From Nitrosomonadales bacterium (GTDB lineage Bacteria > Pseudomonadota > Gammaproteobacteria > Burkholderiales > Gallionellaceae): 64,000 bases of DNA. Numbering within the stretch: position 1 is the stretch's first letter; every line of letters starts with the position of its first letter. The position numbers and the translations under genes were made by a program. The stretch lies in contig JAHFQZ010000003.1 in NCBI GenBank assembly GCA_023259055.1, forward strand, positions 345,666-409,665. The letters are read 5' to 3'. Shown here in pieces: positions 48,941-57,747 of this stretch. Under the pieces are notes generated by a model. That model did not search any database. It saw only the letters and a program-made list of their open reading frames with translations, and was not told the DNA's origin.

Positions 48941-48971
48941 ATTATAGCAGAGGGGATACCACTAATGACAA
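48941..48971 (-). promoter_or_regulatory. Promoter of tRNA-Pro(GGG)
   Basis: Minus strand TTGTCA (48971-48966), 19-base spacer, TATAAT (48946-48941), nine bases before the tRNA 5' end. The spacer is slightly long; the perfect -10 is convincing. Confidence 0.6.
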
Positions 48972-49039
48972 ATCATTCTCAAAAACTACGCGCAGGAGAA
49001 TGACTCAACCGCCATATTTTGACGGGTAGGGCTTTGAAA

Positions 49040-49360
49040 CTAATCCCATCGATCATCCCTGACCTGTACCATGCCATTTTCAATCCTGACCGGAAATGTC
49101 GCGGTCGGCTCGTAGGCTGGTGCAGTCAGGGCTTCGCCTGTTTTGATGGAGAAGCGGGCGCCGTGGCGCGGGCAGACAATCTCGTCATTTTCGACGCAGC
49201 CTCCTGTCAGCTTGCCTCCGTCATGGGTGCAGACATCTTCAATTGCATAGAACGTTTGTTTCAGCTTGAAGACCGCGATGCCGGCACCGTCAATTTCAAC
49301 GTGCACCGGTTTCCCGATGGAAATTTCATCAGCCCTGCCAACGTCCACCCAATCGCTCAT
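49040..49360 (-). CDS. Rieske-type [2Fe-2S] ferredoxin
   Basis: 106 residues, one Rieske domain. Ligands C-x-H at Cys44/His46 (VCTHDGG) and C-x2-H at Cys63/His66 (CPRHGARF), the soluble, NirD-like or dioxygenase-ferredoxin type. No membrane anchor. It overlaps the preceding nfu-like gene by ATGA and is the last gene of the SUF operon. Its electron partner is not evident; it may serve in Fe-S assembly as an electron donor, or simply be coexpressed. A 14-residue acidic tail follows the fold. Confidence 0.92.
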   Translation of the reverse strand: MSDWVDVGRADEISIGKPVHVEIDGAGIAVFKLKQTFYAIEDVCTHDGGKLTGGCVENDEIVCPRHGARFSIKTGEALTAPAYEPTATFPVRIENGMVQVRDDRWD

Positions 49361-49893
49361 ACCACCTCAACCTCGATGTCCGGTTCGATTGTTCTGGCCA
49401 GATTTCCGATTGCCCAAAGAGTGCCGGAAAGAGAACTCGGGCAACTTCCGCATGCGCCGAAATAGTGAATCTTCAGCAGGTTTCCCTCCAGACTCTCGAT
49501 TTCGAGATCTCCGCCGTCCGCCATCAGGGCGGGGCGGATTTGTTCATCAAGCAATTTGCGGATAGCGGCCAACCTGGGGTCGTCGTTAATATAATTCGAT
49601 GCGGCCTGCAATTCCGGTTTCTGGGCAGCTTCCGCCTCCCTTATCGGCATGGCGATTTTCCGCAGCAGCGTCGGCCAGTCGGCACCACCATCCTGTGTGA
49701 CGGTGATCCACTTGTCCATGTAATACACATTGGTGACGTGCGCGATGGCGAACAATTGGGAAGCAAGATGGTCGGCAGCAGCAGCTTCGGCACTGTCGAA
49801 AGAGCGTGCTGTGCCCCAGGTCAATCTGTCCTTTAGGACGAACTTGACTGCGTTCGGGTTCGGGGTGTCTTCGATGTCAGCAATTTTTGGCAT
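49357..49893 (-). CDS. Nfu-type Fe-S carrier protein (Nfu N-domain plus NifU C-domain)
   Basis: 178 residues. N-terminal Nfu domain (DTPNPNAVKFVLKDRL, YMDKWITVTQD) and a C-terminal NifU-like domain with the cluster-binding pair in GACGSCPSS (C-x2-C), preceded by RPALMADGGDLEIESLEG. Transfers Fe-S clusters to targets. It differs from E. coli NfuA, whose N-domain is A-type-like. Starts two bases after sufU and is coupled to the Rieske gene by ATGA. A role at the tail of SUF assembly is inferred from position. Confidence 0.92.
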   Translation of the reverse strand: MPKIADIEDTPNPNAVKFVLKDRLTWGTARSFDSAEAAAADHLASQLFAIAHVTNVYYMDKWITVTQDGGADWPTLLRKIAMPIREAEAAQKPELQAASNYINDDPRLAAIRKLLDEQIRPALMADGGDLEIESLEGNLLKIHYFGACGSCPSSLSGTLWAIGNLARTIEPDIEVEVV

Positions 49894-49895
49894 AA

Positions 49896-50387
49896 TTATT
49901 CTTCGCCTATACCAGTGCCAGGAACAGGATCCACTTCGCCTTCAGTCGAAATTGATGCTTCGGCATTCAGCGCAGCATGCAACGTGTGCCATGGCAGGAT
50001 CGCGCACTTGACCCGCGACGGCAGATCCTTGACGCCGGCAAAGATTTTCAGTTTTCCCAAGTGGTTGGCCTGGGTTTCTGGATCGAGGGTGCCGGTTGCC
50101 ATGCCGCGGAATTCCTCAACCATGATTTCTGCATCCTGCACAACTTTACCCTTGACTGCGCCGGTCATCATCGACGCGGATGCCTTGCATATCGCGCAGC
50201 CCTCCCCTTCGAAAGCGATAGTCTCGATCTTGTTATCCTGCACATTCACCGACAGCTTGATGTGATCTCCGCACAGCGGGTTGTGCCCGTCCGCATGCCG
50301 GTTCGCACCGGGGATCGTGCCGAAGTTCCTCGGCTTGCGGTTATGGTCGAGGATCACTTCTTGATAAAGCTGCTTCATGTCACTCAT
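49896..50387 (-). CDS. sufU: Fe-S cluster assembly sulfur-transfer protein SufU
   Basis: 163 residues from ATG at 50387. The three conserved Cys are at 39 (NPLCGD), 64 (GEGCAIC) and 128 (VKCAILPW); the Asp at 41 completes the Zn/sulfur site. In Firmicutes SufU accepts sulfur from SufS; the C-terminal TEGEVDPVPGTG is extra. It overlaps the sufS stop as ATGA and AGGAGA serves as its ribosome-binding site inside sufS. The presence of sufU and absence of sufE in the operon is notable for a proteobacterium. Confidence 0.93.
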   Translation of the reverse strand: MSDMKQLYQEVILDHNRKPRNFGTIPGANRHADGHNPLCGDHIKLSVNVQDNKIETIAFEGEGCAICKASASMMTGAVKGKVVQDAEIMVEEFRGMATGTLDPETQANHLGKLKIFAGVKDLPSRVKCAILPWHTLHAALNAEASISTEGEVDPVPGTGIGEE

Positions 50388-51613
50388 GAAAACATCTCCT
50401 GCACTTTCTTGATACCCTTGACCAGCTTGTCGATTTCTTCTTTGGTGTTGTAAAAGGCAAACGAGGCACGTGCCGTAGCCGGTACATGGAAGCGCTGCAT
50501 TACCGGCTGCGCGCAATGATGCCCGGTGCGGATAGCGATCCCGTCCTCGTTCAAAATCGTACCAACGTCGTGCGGGTGCACTCCGTTGATTTCGAATGAC
50601 AGCACGGCGGCTTTATGCTTCGCGGTGCCGATGATCCTGACACCGGGCATTGCCGAGACCCGCTCCGTTGCGTAATTGAGCAATTCCTTTACATACGCAT
50701 CGATATTGGCGATGCCGATCCCGTTCAAATAATCGATCGCCGCGCCCAGGCCGATTGCCGCCATAATCGGCGGGGTGCCCGCCTCGAACTTGGAGGGAAT
50801 GACGTTGTAGGTGGTTTTCTCGAAAGTCACCGAGAGAATCATGTCGCCGCCGCCCTGGAAGGGCTGCATTTTTTCCAGCAGTTGCGCCCTGCCGTAAAGC
50901 GCGCCGATACCCGTCGGCCCGCACAGCTTGTGCCCGGAAAAGGCATAAAAATCGCAATCCAGGTCCTGCACATCAATTGGCTGATGAGGCGCGGCCTGCG
51001 CACCGTCCAGCAATACCGGCACGCCGTGGCGATGCGCGAAAGCAGTCATCTGCTTCACCGGATTGACCGTGCCGAGCGCATTCGATACATGCGACAGCGC
51101 GAGAAATTTTGTCTTCTCATTGAACAGCGCTTCGAATTCCTCGATCAGTAATTCACCTGCATCATTCATCGGAATCACGCGCAGCACCGCACCTTTTTCC
51201 TGCGCCAGCATCTGCCAGGGAACGATGTTCGCGTGGTGCTCCATCGCTGACAGGACGATCTCGTCGCCTTTGCCGATGAAAGCGCGGCCATAACCATGCA
51301 TCACCAGATTGATGGCTTCTGTCGTGCCGCGCGTGAAAATGATTTCGCGCGATTCCTTCGCATTCAGGAAGTGCTGCACCTTGACGCGCGCCGCCTCAAA
51401 CTCTTTGGTAGCCAGCTCGCTCAGGTAATGCACCGCGCGGTGGATATTGGAGTGCTCTTCCTTCTGGTAGCGCACGATGCGGTCGATGACCTGCTGCGGC
51501 ATCTGGCTGCTGGCCGCGTTATCCAGATAGACCAGCGGCTTGCCGGAAACCTGCAAACCAAGGATAGGGAAATCTGCCCTGATCTTGCCAATATTGGAAC
51601 TATTGATGCTCAT
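50384..51613 (-). CDS. sufS: Cysteine desulfurase SufS
   Basis: Pyridoxal-phosphate enzyme releasing sulfur from cysteine for cluster assembly. 409 residues. The pyridoxal Lys is in AFSGHKLCGPTG (about 228-239), the active-site Cys in RTGHHCAQP (about 362-370), and SAMEHHANIVPW is the cofactor-stacking His region. Class II (SufS-type) by the GHHCAQP loop. It overlaps sufD (ATGA) and sufU (ATGA). Confidence 0.97.
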   Translation of the reverse strand: MSINSSNIGKIRADFPILGLQVSGKPLVYLDNAASSQMPQQVIDRIVRYQKEEHSNIHRAVHYLSELATKEFEAARVKVQHFLNAKESREIIFTRGTTEAINLVMHGYGRAFIGKGDEIVLSAMEHHANIVPWQMLAQEKGAVLRVIPMNDAGELLIEEFEALFNEKTKFLALSHVSNALGTVNPVKQMTAFAHRHGVPVLLDGAQAAPHQPIDVQDLDCDFYAFSGHKLCGPTGIGALYGRAQLLEKMQPFQGGGDMILSVTFEKTTYNVIPSKFEAGTPPIMAAIGLGAAIDYLNGIGIANIDAYVKELLNYATERVSAMPGVRIIGTAKHKAAVLSFEINGVHPHDVGTILNEDGIAIRTGHHCAQPVMQRFHVPATARASFAFYNTKEEIDKLVKGIKKVQEMFS

Positions 51614-52911
51614 GCGTTTTCCTTCATGCGTTCTTCGAGTATTGCCCTGCTTAACGATTCGACCAATGACGGCACGGGAATTCTGGCGATGATCTCACCG
51701 GCAAAAGCATGGGTCAGCAGATTTCTCGCGCGCTCCTCTGAAAGCCCGCGGCTCTTCAGGAAGAACAGCGCGTCGGCGTCGATCTGCCCGACTGTCGCAC
51801 CGTGCTTGCAGCTCACATCGTCGTTGAAAATTTCAAGCTGCGGCTGGGTGTCGATGCGCGCTTTGCCCGAGAGCAGCAGGTTGCGGCTGCTTTGTGCAGA
51901 ATCGGTTCCCTTCGCGCCGGGGTGCACGATGACCTTGCCGCTGAATACCGCATGCGCCGCCCCGTCGGCGATGCATTTGTGCAATTGGACGCTCTTGCCT
52001 CCGGGCACAGCGTGATCGATCCGGGTATGCGTATCGGCGATCTGGCGCCCAGCTATCAGGGCCAGCCCGTTGAGCCGTATTTCAGCGCCCTCCCCCAGTT
52101 GCATGACATGCTGGGTATGGCGCGACACACGTGCTCCGAATGCAAGCGAGGTTGCGGCATAAACGCTGCCTCTGCCCGACTTGACCGAACAGTGCCCGAT
52201 GTGGAACGCGCTCTTTTCTTCGCGCTGCACGCGCACATGCTGCAACTGCGCATGATCTTTCAAAACCACCTCAGTCACCGCATTTGAAAAATAAATCCCT
52301 CCATTCAAGCCGGCATAATCTTCGACCACTGTTGCACGGCTGTTCGATTCCATCACCACCAGGCATCTATGATATATCGCGGAAGGCGTTTCGCGTTTAG
52401 TCGCCACATGCAGAACATGGATGGGCGCTACAGCTTCGCCTGTTACATTTTCACTGGACACATGGACAAAAGCTCCGTCTTCGAAAAAGTGCGTGTTCAA
52501 TGCGGCGAATGCATCCTGCTTGAAGGATAAATTCCGCGCAAACTGCGCCTCAACCTGAGGGTCGCCGAAACATTCAACCAGAGATTTGACTGTCACACCT
52601 GCCCCCGCCTGAGCCAAATCGGAAAGCCCGGCATCAAAGCATCCATCGACAAAAACCAATCGTGTCGATCCGGGAATCAAATAATTCTCGATATCGGCCA
52701 GCGTCAATCTGACGAAGGAGGTTACAGGTTGAAAGCCATGCTGAAACAGCGGCGACAAATCGGTGAAGCGCCAGTCATCGTGCCGCTCCGAAGGAAAATT
52801 CAAAGCTTTGGCACTCTCCAACGCTTCAACACGGATAGACTCCAGCCAACCATCCGCTTTGACGGCTTTGCCGAGCAGCAACTGCTCGAAGCATTGTTCT
52901 TTGGTCAGCAT
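51610..52911 (-). CDS. sufD: SUF scaffold subunit SufD
   Basis: 433 residues; partner of SufB and SufC in the SufBC2D cluster-assembly complex. C-terminal right-handed beta-helix (GGIYFSNAVTEVVLKDHAQL and following) with DDVSCKHGATVGQID, the region conserved with SufB. ATG at 52911 overlaps the sufC stop (TGATG); a GTG one codon earlier is possible. It overlaps sufS by ATGA. Cys-poor outside the conserved core, as expected for SufD. Confidence 0.94.
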   Translation of the reverse strand: MLTKEQCFEQLLLGKAVKADGWLESIRVEALESAKALNFPSERHDDWRFTDLSPLFQHGFQPVTSFVRLTLADIENYLIPGSTRLVFVDGCFDAGLSDLAQAGAGVTVKSLVECFGDPQVEAQFARNLSFKQDAFAALNTHFFEDGAFVHVSSENVTGEAVAPIHVLHVATKRETPSAIYHRCLVVMESNSRATVVEDYAGLNGGIYFSNAVTEVVLKDHAQLQHVRVQREEKSAFHIGHCSVKSGRGSVYAATSLAFGARVSRHTQHVMQLGEGAEIRLNGLALIAGRQIADTHTRIDHAVPGGKSVQLHKCIADGAAHAVFSGKVIVHPGAKGTDSAQSSRNLLLSGKARIDTQPQLEIFNDDVSCKHGATVGQIDADALFFLKSRGLSEERARNLLTHAFAGEIIARIPVPSLVESLSRAILEERMKENA

Positions 52912-53681
52912 CACGCCGCCGCCCTTACCCAGTCGTAGCCGCGCGCTTCCAGCTCCAGCGCGAGTTCCTTGCCGCCGGTTCTGACGATGCGCCCGGCGTC
53001 CATCACATGCACATAATCCGGCACGATGTAATTCAGCAGGCGCTGATAGTGCGTCACCATCACCACCGCATTGTCGGCGGTGAGCAGGCTGTTCACGCCA
53101 TTCGCCACGATTCTCAATGCATCGATGTCGAGGCCGGAGTCGGTTTCGTCCAGGATCGCCAGCTTGGGTTCAAGGATCGCCATTTGCAGGATTTCGTTGC
53201 GCTTCTTCTCGCCACCGGAAAAGCCTTCGTTAACGCTGCGGTCGAGAAAACTGGGATCCATTTCGACGACCTTGATCTTCTCATGCACCAGGTCTTCGAA
53301 TTCCAGCGGGTCGAGTTCTTCCAGTCCGCGCTCGTTCTGCAGCGTGTTGTAGGCAAGGCGCAACAACGCGCTGTTCGACACACCGGGAATCTCAACCGGA
53401 TACTGGAAAGCCAGGAATAGCCCCGCCCTGGCCCGCTCTTCTGCAGCAAGTGAAAAAAGCTCCTTACCTTCAAAGGTCGCTGTTCCGCCTGTCACGGTGT
53501 AATCGGGATGACCCGCCAGCACCTTGGAAAACGTGCTCTTGCCCGAGCCGTTGACGCCCATGATGGCATGCACTTCGCCCGCACGCACGGTGAGATCGAC
53601 CCCCTTCAATATCTCAACGCCGTCAACTTCCGCCTTGAGGTTTTTGACTTCCAGCAATACCTTGCCACCCTTGTTAATCAC
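52911..53681 (-). CDS. sufC: SUF ATPase SufC
   Basis: 256 residues; ABC-type ATPase that energises SufB-SufD. Walker [10 protein letters not shown] (about 42-50), Q-loop [11 protein letters not shown], signature [11 protein letters not shown], Walker [16 protein letters not shown]-loop VTHYQRLL (His present). Start is GTG at 53681 with a GGGAGCG site inside sufB (GTGA overlap). Confidence 0.97.
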   Translation of the reverse strand: MINKGGKVLLEVKNLKAEVDGVEILKGVDLTVRAGEVHAIMGVNGSGKSTFSKVLAGHPDYTVTGGTATFEGKELFSLAAEERARAGLFLAFQYPVEIPGVSNSALLRLAYNTLQNERGLEELDPLEFEDLVHEKIKVVEMDPSFLDRSVNEGFSGGEKKRNEILQMAILEPKLAILDETDSGLDIDALRIVANGVNSLLTADNAVVMVTHYQRLLNYIVPDYVHVMDAGRIVRTGGKELALELEARGYDWVRAAA

Positions 53682-55114
53682 CCTACGCTCCCTTCAAGTT
53701 TCAGACCGAGCAACTTGGTTGCCTCGACCGCAAATTCCATCGGCAGATGCACGAACACGTCCTTGCAAAAGCCGTTGATGATCATCGAAACCGCTTCTTC
53801 CGAACCGATGCCGCGCTGCGCGAAAAAGAACATCTGGTCTTCGCCGATCTTCGATGTGGAGGCCTCATGTTCGACCTGAGCCGTCACATTCTGTACGTCT
53901 ATGGTCGGAAACGTGTTCGCACCGCAATTGTCTCCGATCAACATCGAGTCGCACTGCGAATAATTCCTGGCGCCCGTCGCACGGCTGCCGATCTTGACCA
54001 GGCCGCGATAACTGTTGCTCGAACGTCCGGTGGAGATACCTTTCGAGATGATCCTGCTCCGGGTGTTCTTGCCTATATGAATCATTTTTGATCCGGTATC
54101 GGCCTGCTGCAAATGGTTGGTCAGCGCCACCGAATAGAATTCACCGATCGAGTTGTCCCCCAGCAGCACGCAGCTCGGATACTTCCAGGTAATCGCGGAG
54201 CCGGTCTCGACCTGAGTCCAGGAAATTTTCGAATTAATGCCCTTGCACAAGCCGCGCTTGGTGACAAAATTGAAAATCCCGCCTTTGCCGTTCTCGTCGC
54301 CGGCATACCAGTTCTGCACGGTCGAATATTTGATGTCGGCATTGTCCAGCGCGACTAGCTCGACCACCGCCGCATGCAGCTGGTTGGTGTCGAACTGTGG
54401 CGCGGTGCAGCCTTCCAGATAGCACACCGAAGCGCCCTCCTCGGCGATGATCAGCGTGCGCTCGAACTGCCCGGAACCTTCGGTATTGATCCGGAAATAC
54501 GTGGACAGATCCATCGGGCACTTGGTCCCTTTGGGGATAAAGCAGAACGAGCCATCCGTGAACACCGCAGAATTGAGCGCGGCGTAAAAATTGTCGCCGC
54601 TCGGCACCACGCTGCCCAGATATTGCTTAACCAGTTCCGGGTGCTGATGCACCGCCTCGGAAAACGAGCAGAAGATGATTCCGACCTCGGCCAGCTTCGC
54701 CTTGTAAGTGGTGGTTACCGAGACGCTGTCGAAAATCACGTCGACTGCCACACCGGCCATAATTTTTTGTTCGTGCAAAGGCACGCCGAGCTTTTCGAAG
54801 GTACGCTTTAATTCGGGATCGACTTCATCCATGCTGGCGAGCTGCTTTTTCGGCTTGGGCTGCGCAAAATAAATAATGTCCTGAAAATCGATCTTGGGAT
54901 AACTCACACTCGCCCAGGCCGGCTCTTCCATTGTCAGCCAGTGACGGTAAGCGGACAGGCGGAAATCAAGCAGCCACTCCGGCTCATTCTTCTTTTTCGA
55001 TATCAGGCGTATTACATCCTCGCTCAAGCCTTTCGGAACGGTCTCGGTTTCGATGTCGGTCACAAAACCATGCTTGTATGGCTGATTGACCAGATTTTGT
55101 ATTGCTGAACTCAT
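53678..55114 (-). CDS. sufB: SUF scaffold subunit SufB
   Basis: 478 residues, matching SufB (E. coli 495). N-terminal [20 protein letters not shown], the central [12 protein letters not shown] and [20 protein letters not shown] (scaffold region), and a C-terminal [20 protein letters not shown], where the cluster-related Cys lie. It starts 41 bases after the sufA-like stop and overlaps sufC. Confidence 0.97.
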   Translation of the reverse strand: MSSAIQNLVNQPYKHGFVTDIETETVPKGLSEDVIRLISKKKNEPEWLLDFRLSAYRHWLTMEEPAWASVSYPKIDFQDIIYFAQPKPKKQLASMDEVDPELKRTFEKLGVPLHEQKIMAGVAVDVIFDSVSVTTTYKAKLAEVGIIFCSFSEAVHQHPELVKQYLGSVVPSGDNFYAALNSAVFTDGSFCFIPKGTKCPMDLSTYFRINTEGSGQFERTLIIAEEGASVCYLEGCTAPQFDTNQLHAAVVELVALDNADIKYSTVQNWYAGDENGKGGIFNFVTKRGLCKGINSKISWTQVETGSAITWKYPSCVLLGDNSIGEFYSVALTNHLQQADTGSKMIHIGKNTRSRIISKGISTGRSSNSYRGLVKIGSRATGARNYSQCDSMLIGDNCGANTFPTIDVQNVTAQVEHEASTSKIGEDQMFFFAQRGIGSEEAVSMIINGFCKDVFVHLPMEFAVEATKLLGLKLEGSVG

Positions 55115-55155
55115 AATTGTTTCGTTCTCAAACTGCCCGTTTGTAAACTGTTAAG

Positions 55156-55479
55156 TCAGACTGCAAAACTTTCGCCGCAGCCGCATTCGTTCTTGACATT
55201 GGGATTGTTGAACTTGAATACATGTGCAAATCCTTCCTTCACATAATCAAGTTGCGTCCCCTCAAGAAATTGCATGTTTTGCTCGTCAACCAGCACTTTT
55301 GCTCCAAAACTTTCAAAAACCTTGTCGGTTTCCAGCACTGACTGCGCAATGTCAAATGTATAGGCAAAACCGCTACATCCCGACTTCTTTACGCCAAGCC
55401 GCAGCCCGATCCCGTTACTGCTCTTTTCGACCTGCTTCTGAATGTGCTTTGCTGCCGATTCTGTCAATGTAATTGCCAT
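55156..55479 (-). CDS. A-type Fe-S carrier (SufA/IscA-like)
   Basis: 107 residues from ATG at 55479 (GGGAG upstream). The three conserved Cys at 35 (SGCSGF), 99 and 101 (ECGCGESF) make the classic C-x63-C-G-C pattern. Carries [2Fe-2S]/[4Fe-4S] or iron to targets. It follows the regulator by 16 bases. SufA and IscA cannot be separated by sequence here; operon position argues for SufA. Confidence 0.94.
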   Translation of the reverse strand: MAITLTESAAKHIQKQVEKSSNGIGLRLGVKKSGCSGFAYTFDIAQSVLETDKVFESFGAKVLVDEQNMQFLEGTQLDYVKEGFAHVFKFNNPNVKNECGCGESFAV

Positions 55480-55495
55480 GTCTAACTCCCATAAC

Positions 55496-55942
55496 TCATG
55501 CGGACACATCCCGTGAACGGATCGTGCGCATATTCACGACCTGGGGTTTTGGTGCGATCATTTCGGCAAGGCTTACCTTTGCCAGAGCATCCTGGATAAT
55601 GTGATTGATCCCCTGCCAGTTCCCTCGGGTTGAGCAGAACGATTCCCGCTCGCAACTCGTGGTTCCGCTGCATTGGGTGATCGAAATCGGGCCGTCCATT
55701 GCATTGATGATTTCAGCAATCGAAATCTGCTGAGGATGGCGCGCCAGCGCGTAACCGCCCTTTGCGCCAAGCACTGAAGCCACCAGATTCTCACGGGCAA
55801 GCATTTTAAGAATCTTGCTTACCGTCGCCGCAGCCATACCCAAGCTGGTCGCCACCTCAGTTGCGCTGTGGACAGCCTTGTCTTGGGCCATATAAGCCAT
55901 GACCTGACACCCATAATCTGCAAACTTGCTTAGACGTAACAT
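55496..55942 (-). CDS. Rrf2-family Fe-S-sensing regulator of the SUF operon
   Basis: 148 residues from ATG at 55942 (GAGG upstream). Winged-helix N-domain (MLRLSKFADYGCQVMAYMA; GMAAATVSKILKMLA) and a cluster-binding loop with Cys91, Cys97 and Cys103 spaced C-x5-C-x5-C exactly as in IscR; the fourth ligand His of IscR is Arg here (CSTRGNW). Matches the suf-associated regulator group. It heads the operon and probably represses it through the dyad at 55961-55975. Confidence 0.93.
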   Translation of the reverse strand: MLRLSKFADYGCQVMAYMAQDKAVHSATEVATSLGMAAATVSKILKMLARENLVASVLGAKGGYALARHPQQISIAEIINAMDGPISITQCSGTTSCERESFCSTRGNWQGINHIIQDALAKVSLAEMIAPKPQVVNMRTIRSRDVSA

Positions 55943-55960
55943 ACCCACCTCACCGAACTG

Positions 55961-55975
55961 GGACTATTTTAGTCC
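55961..55975. promoter_or_regulatory. IscR type-1-like operator in the SUF promoter
   Basis: GGACTATTTTAGTCC is a perfect dyad whose core GACTATTTTAGTC satisfies the E. coli IscR type-1 consensus core (GACTRWWWYAGTC). On the minus strand it overlaps a TAAAAT -10 element, with TTGCGT 17 bases further upstream, 19 bases from the regulator ATG. The outer flanks do not match. Confidence 0.75.
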
Positions 55976-56016
55976 TAGTTAGTTCACAACGCAACATGCA
56001 CAGTATTTTTACGCAG

Positions 56017-56538
56017 TTATTCCAGCCAAAGGGGCTGTCCAGCCGCTTCGAGATAGGTGAGGTAAGCACGCAGGTCAAATTCCAGCTGGTAATAGTCAGG
56101 TTCCATATGCAGGCAAAGTTGATAGAAAGCCTTGTTGTGCACGCGTTCCTTGATGTGGGAAAGTTCGTGAACCACGATCATGCGCAAAAATTCAGGAGGC
56201 ATCTCCTTGAACATGGTCGCTATACGGATCTCACACTTCGTCTTGAATTTTGCGCCCTGTACTCGCGATATACTGGTGTGCGTGCCCAGAGCGTGCTGGA
56301 TGACATGCAACTTGCCGTCGAACGCCACCTTGCTCAGTTGGCCGGAGTTGCGCAGAAACGTACCTTTGAATTCCAGCACGTAGTCATAGAGCGCCTTGTC
56401 GGTTCGCACTGCGTGCGCAAACGGGTATTTCTGCAGCAGCATATCGGCCAGCAGGCCTTGTTCGATCAGCCGCTGCACTTGCTCTGCCAGTGTTACAGGG
56501 TAGCCCGCAAGGTAATTCGGCGGCGGTTTTGGACGCAT
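56017..56538 (-). CDS. YgjP-family metal-dependent hydrolase
   Basis: 173 residues. Zinc-peptidase-like motif HELSHIKERVHNKAFY (about 123-138) gives H-E-x2-H with a third His in HNKAFY, and LHMEPDYYQLEFDLRAYLT is very close to E. coli YgjP. YgjP was reported as a UTP pyrophosphatase, while the DUF45 fold is peptidase-like. The N-terminus MRPKPPPNYLAGYPVTLAEQ is family-plausible. It converges with nothing and lies 74 bases upstream of the SUF regulator. Confidence 0.88.
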   Translation of the reverse strand: MRPKPPPNYLAGYPVTLAEQVQRLIEQGLLADMLLQKYPFAHAVRTDKALYDYVLEFKGTFLRNSGQLSKVAFDGKLHVIQHALGTHTSISRVQGAKFKTKCEIRIATMFKEMPPEFLRMIVVHELSHIKERVHNKAFYQLCLHMEPDYYQLEFDLRAYLTYLEAAGQPLWLE

Positions 56539-56691
56539 GACGGCATGTCAGGGGTTGGCAGAAGACAGGATTTTACCGGTTGTCACTCGCAGCGCCAGTG
56601 TTTAGCACCGAATGCACCCCACACGTCGGCAATCGGATAACGCGAACTCCCGCTAACGACACACAGCTTGTGTTTCAAATATTGCGGAGAA

Positions 56692-56946
56692 TTAAGATAG
56701 CGTCAACTGTGACTTTGGTTTTCCACGCAGTGAAGTTGGAGGTATGTATCCAACTAGCCGGCAACTGATCCCCTCGACCTTTTTGCCCTTCTCGAATCTA
56801 ATCGAATGGCACGCTACAAGCTCCCCTTTGACAAAGAGTTCTGACAAATGTAGATGCACGTTAGTTAGTGAGATGCCTGTAGCTGCAGCGATTTCCGTAT
56901 CGAGTTGCTCACCATACGTCTTCAAATATTGCAGTATTTCATTCAT
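56692..56946 (-). CDS. Small winged-helix DNA-binding protein
   Basis: 84 residues. Residues 1-65 fit a winged helix: YLKTYGEQLDTEIAAATGIS, then LTNVHLHLSELFVKGELVA as recognition helix and turn, then a wing HSIRFEKGKKVEGISCRL. Similar in size to ArsR/MarR-like minimal regulators; no metal or ligand site seen. Orphan, between the YgjP-like gene and an unrecognised frame. Start weakly supported. Confidence 0.6.
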   Translation of the reverse strand: MNEILQYLKTYGEQLDTEIAAATGISLTNVHLHLSELFVKGELVACHSIRFEKGKKVEGISCRLVGYIPPTSLRGKPKSQLTLS

Positions 56947-56958
56947 AGGATTAATCCG

Positions 56959-57249
56959 TCATAGTTGAGTCAAACTAACAAACTGTTTTGCGGATGGGTG
57001 TTTGCAATAATGTGCATCTTCAATAGGCATTGTCCACTGGCACCCAGATACCTCCATCAGGCACTCCACTATGCAAGTGTCACTAATCCTTCGCTTCCGA
57101 CAATTAACGCTGTCGAACTCCAGATGATTATTGGGCTGTTCTTTTGTGGAGGTTTGGTCAGTTATTTTCACGATTAATATACCTGGAAGTTGAAATTCAA
57201 TCCGCAAAATGCTTACAGAAATGATGTTCTTTACACACAAAGAGCGCAA
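56959..57249 (-). CDS. Possible hypothetical protein, Cys-rich C-terminus
   Basis: Up to 96 residues; the true start may be internal. Not recognised. The C-terminal part (CIVECLMEVSGCQWTMP, then YCKHPSAKQF) has four Cys and one His spaced like a small zinc site. The N-terminal part is hydrophobic and less convincing. Ends 13 bases before the winged-helix start, so they could be cotranscribed. Confidence 0.35.
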   Translation of the reverse strand: MRSLCVKNIISVSILRIEFQLPGILIVKITDQTSTKEQPNNHLEFDSVNCRKRRISDTCIVECLMEVSGCQWTMPIEDAHYCKHPSAKQFVSLTQL

Positions 57250-57250
57250 T

Positions 57251-57310
57251 CAGTGTTTGCCTGATTTTCGTGTAAGGTGTAGAGAAATTTCGCTGTCAGC
57301 GTTTGCCTGA
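57251..57310 (+). repeat. Short direct repeat, each copy a mini-hairpin
   Basis: CAGTGTTTGCCTGA (57251-57264) and CAGCGTTTGCCTGA (57297-57310), 13 of 14 identical. Each can fold with a TCAG/CTGA stem around TGTTTGC or CGTTTGC. Two copies only. Confidence 0.5.
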
Positions 57311-57360
57311 CAAGTTGTGGAAGGCATGTGGATTAAATCAGATAAGTAGGGGTTTATTTT

Positions 57361-57441
57361 GTGAACGACAAAGAACAGCTATTGGGCACATTCCTGCCAG
57401 TCGCAATAGTCAGCTATCCCTGCATGAAGAATCAGATTTAA
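57361..57441 (+). CDS. Possible 26-residue small protein
   Basis: GTG start preceded by AGGGG at 12 bases. Reads MNDKEQLLGTFLPVAIVSYP and ends CMKNQI; mildly hydrophobic centre. It overlaps the VF530-type stop by four bases on the other strand. No homologue recognised. Confidence 0.25.
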   Translation: MNDKEQLLGTFLPVAIVSYPCMKNQI

Positions 57442-57674
57442 CGTGAGGCTTGAACTTGCTGCAAATACAACTGTTCCACTTTTTTGCGAGCCCACGGTGC
57501 TCTTCGTAAAAATTTCAAGCTGGATTTGATGCTGGGGTCGTGAGTAAAGCAGCGCACTGGCACAGCGGTAGCCATCGCTTCCCAGCCCATGTTCTCGGAT
57601 AATTGCGTGACGATAGATTCAAGGGTGATGCCGTCCAGGCTGGGTGGGCTAGCTGATTTTTTAATGGTGTCCAT
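57438..57674 (-). CDS. VF530-family (DUF2132) protein
   Basis: 78 residues. The run LDGITLESIVTQLSENMGW followed by VRCFTHDPSIKSSLKFLRR and PWARKKVEQLYL is the whole conserved VF530 domain. Named after a Vibrio fischeri protein and thought to bind DNA; function in this organism is unknown. ATG at 57674 is the only sensible start. Confidence 0.9.
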   Translation of the reverse strand: MDTIKKSASPPSLDGITLESIVTQLSENMGWEAMATAVPVRCFTHDPSIKSSLKFLRRAPWARKKVEQLYLQQVQASR

Positions 57675-57747
57675 GTGTAAATTCTACAGCGAATAGCCAG
57701 ACTTGAGCGCTTACAATGTCGGCCTTTGCTTCCAGAAGGCATTTGTC

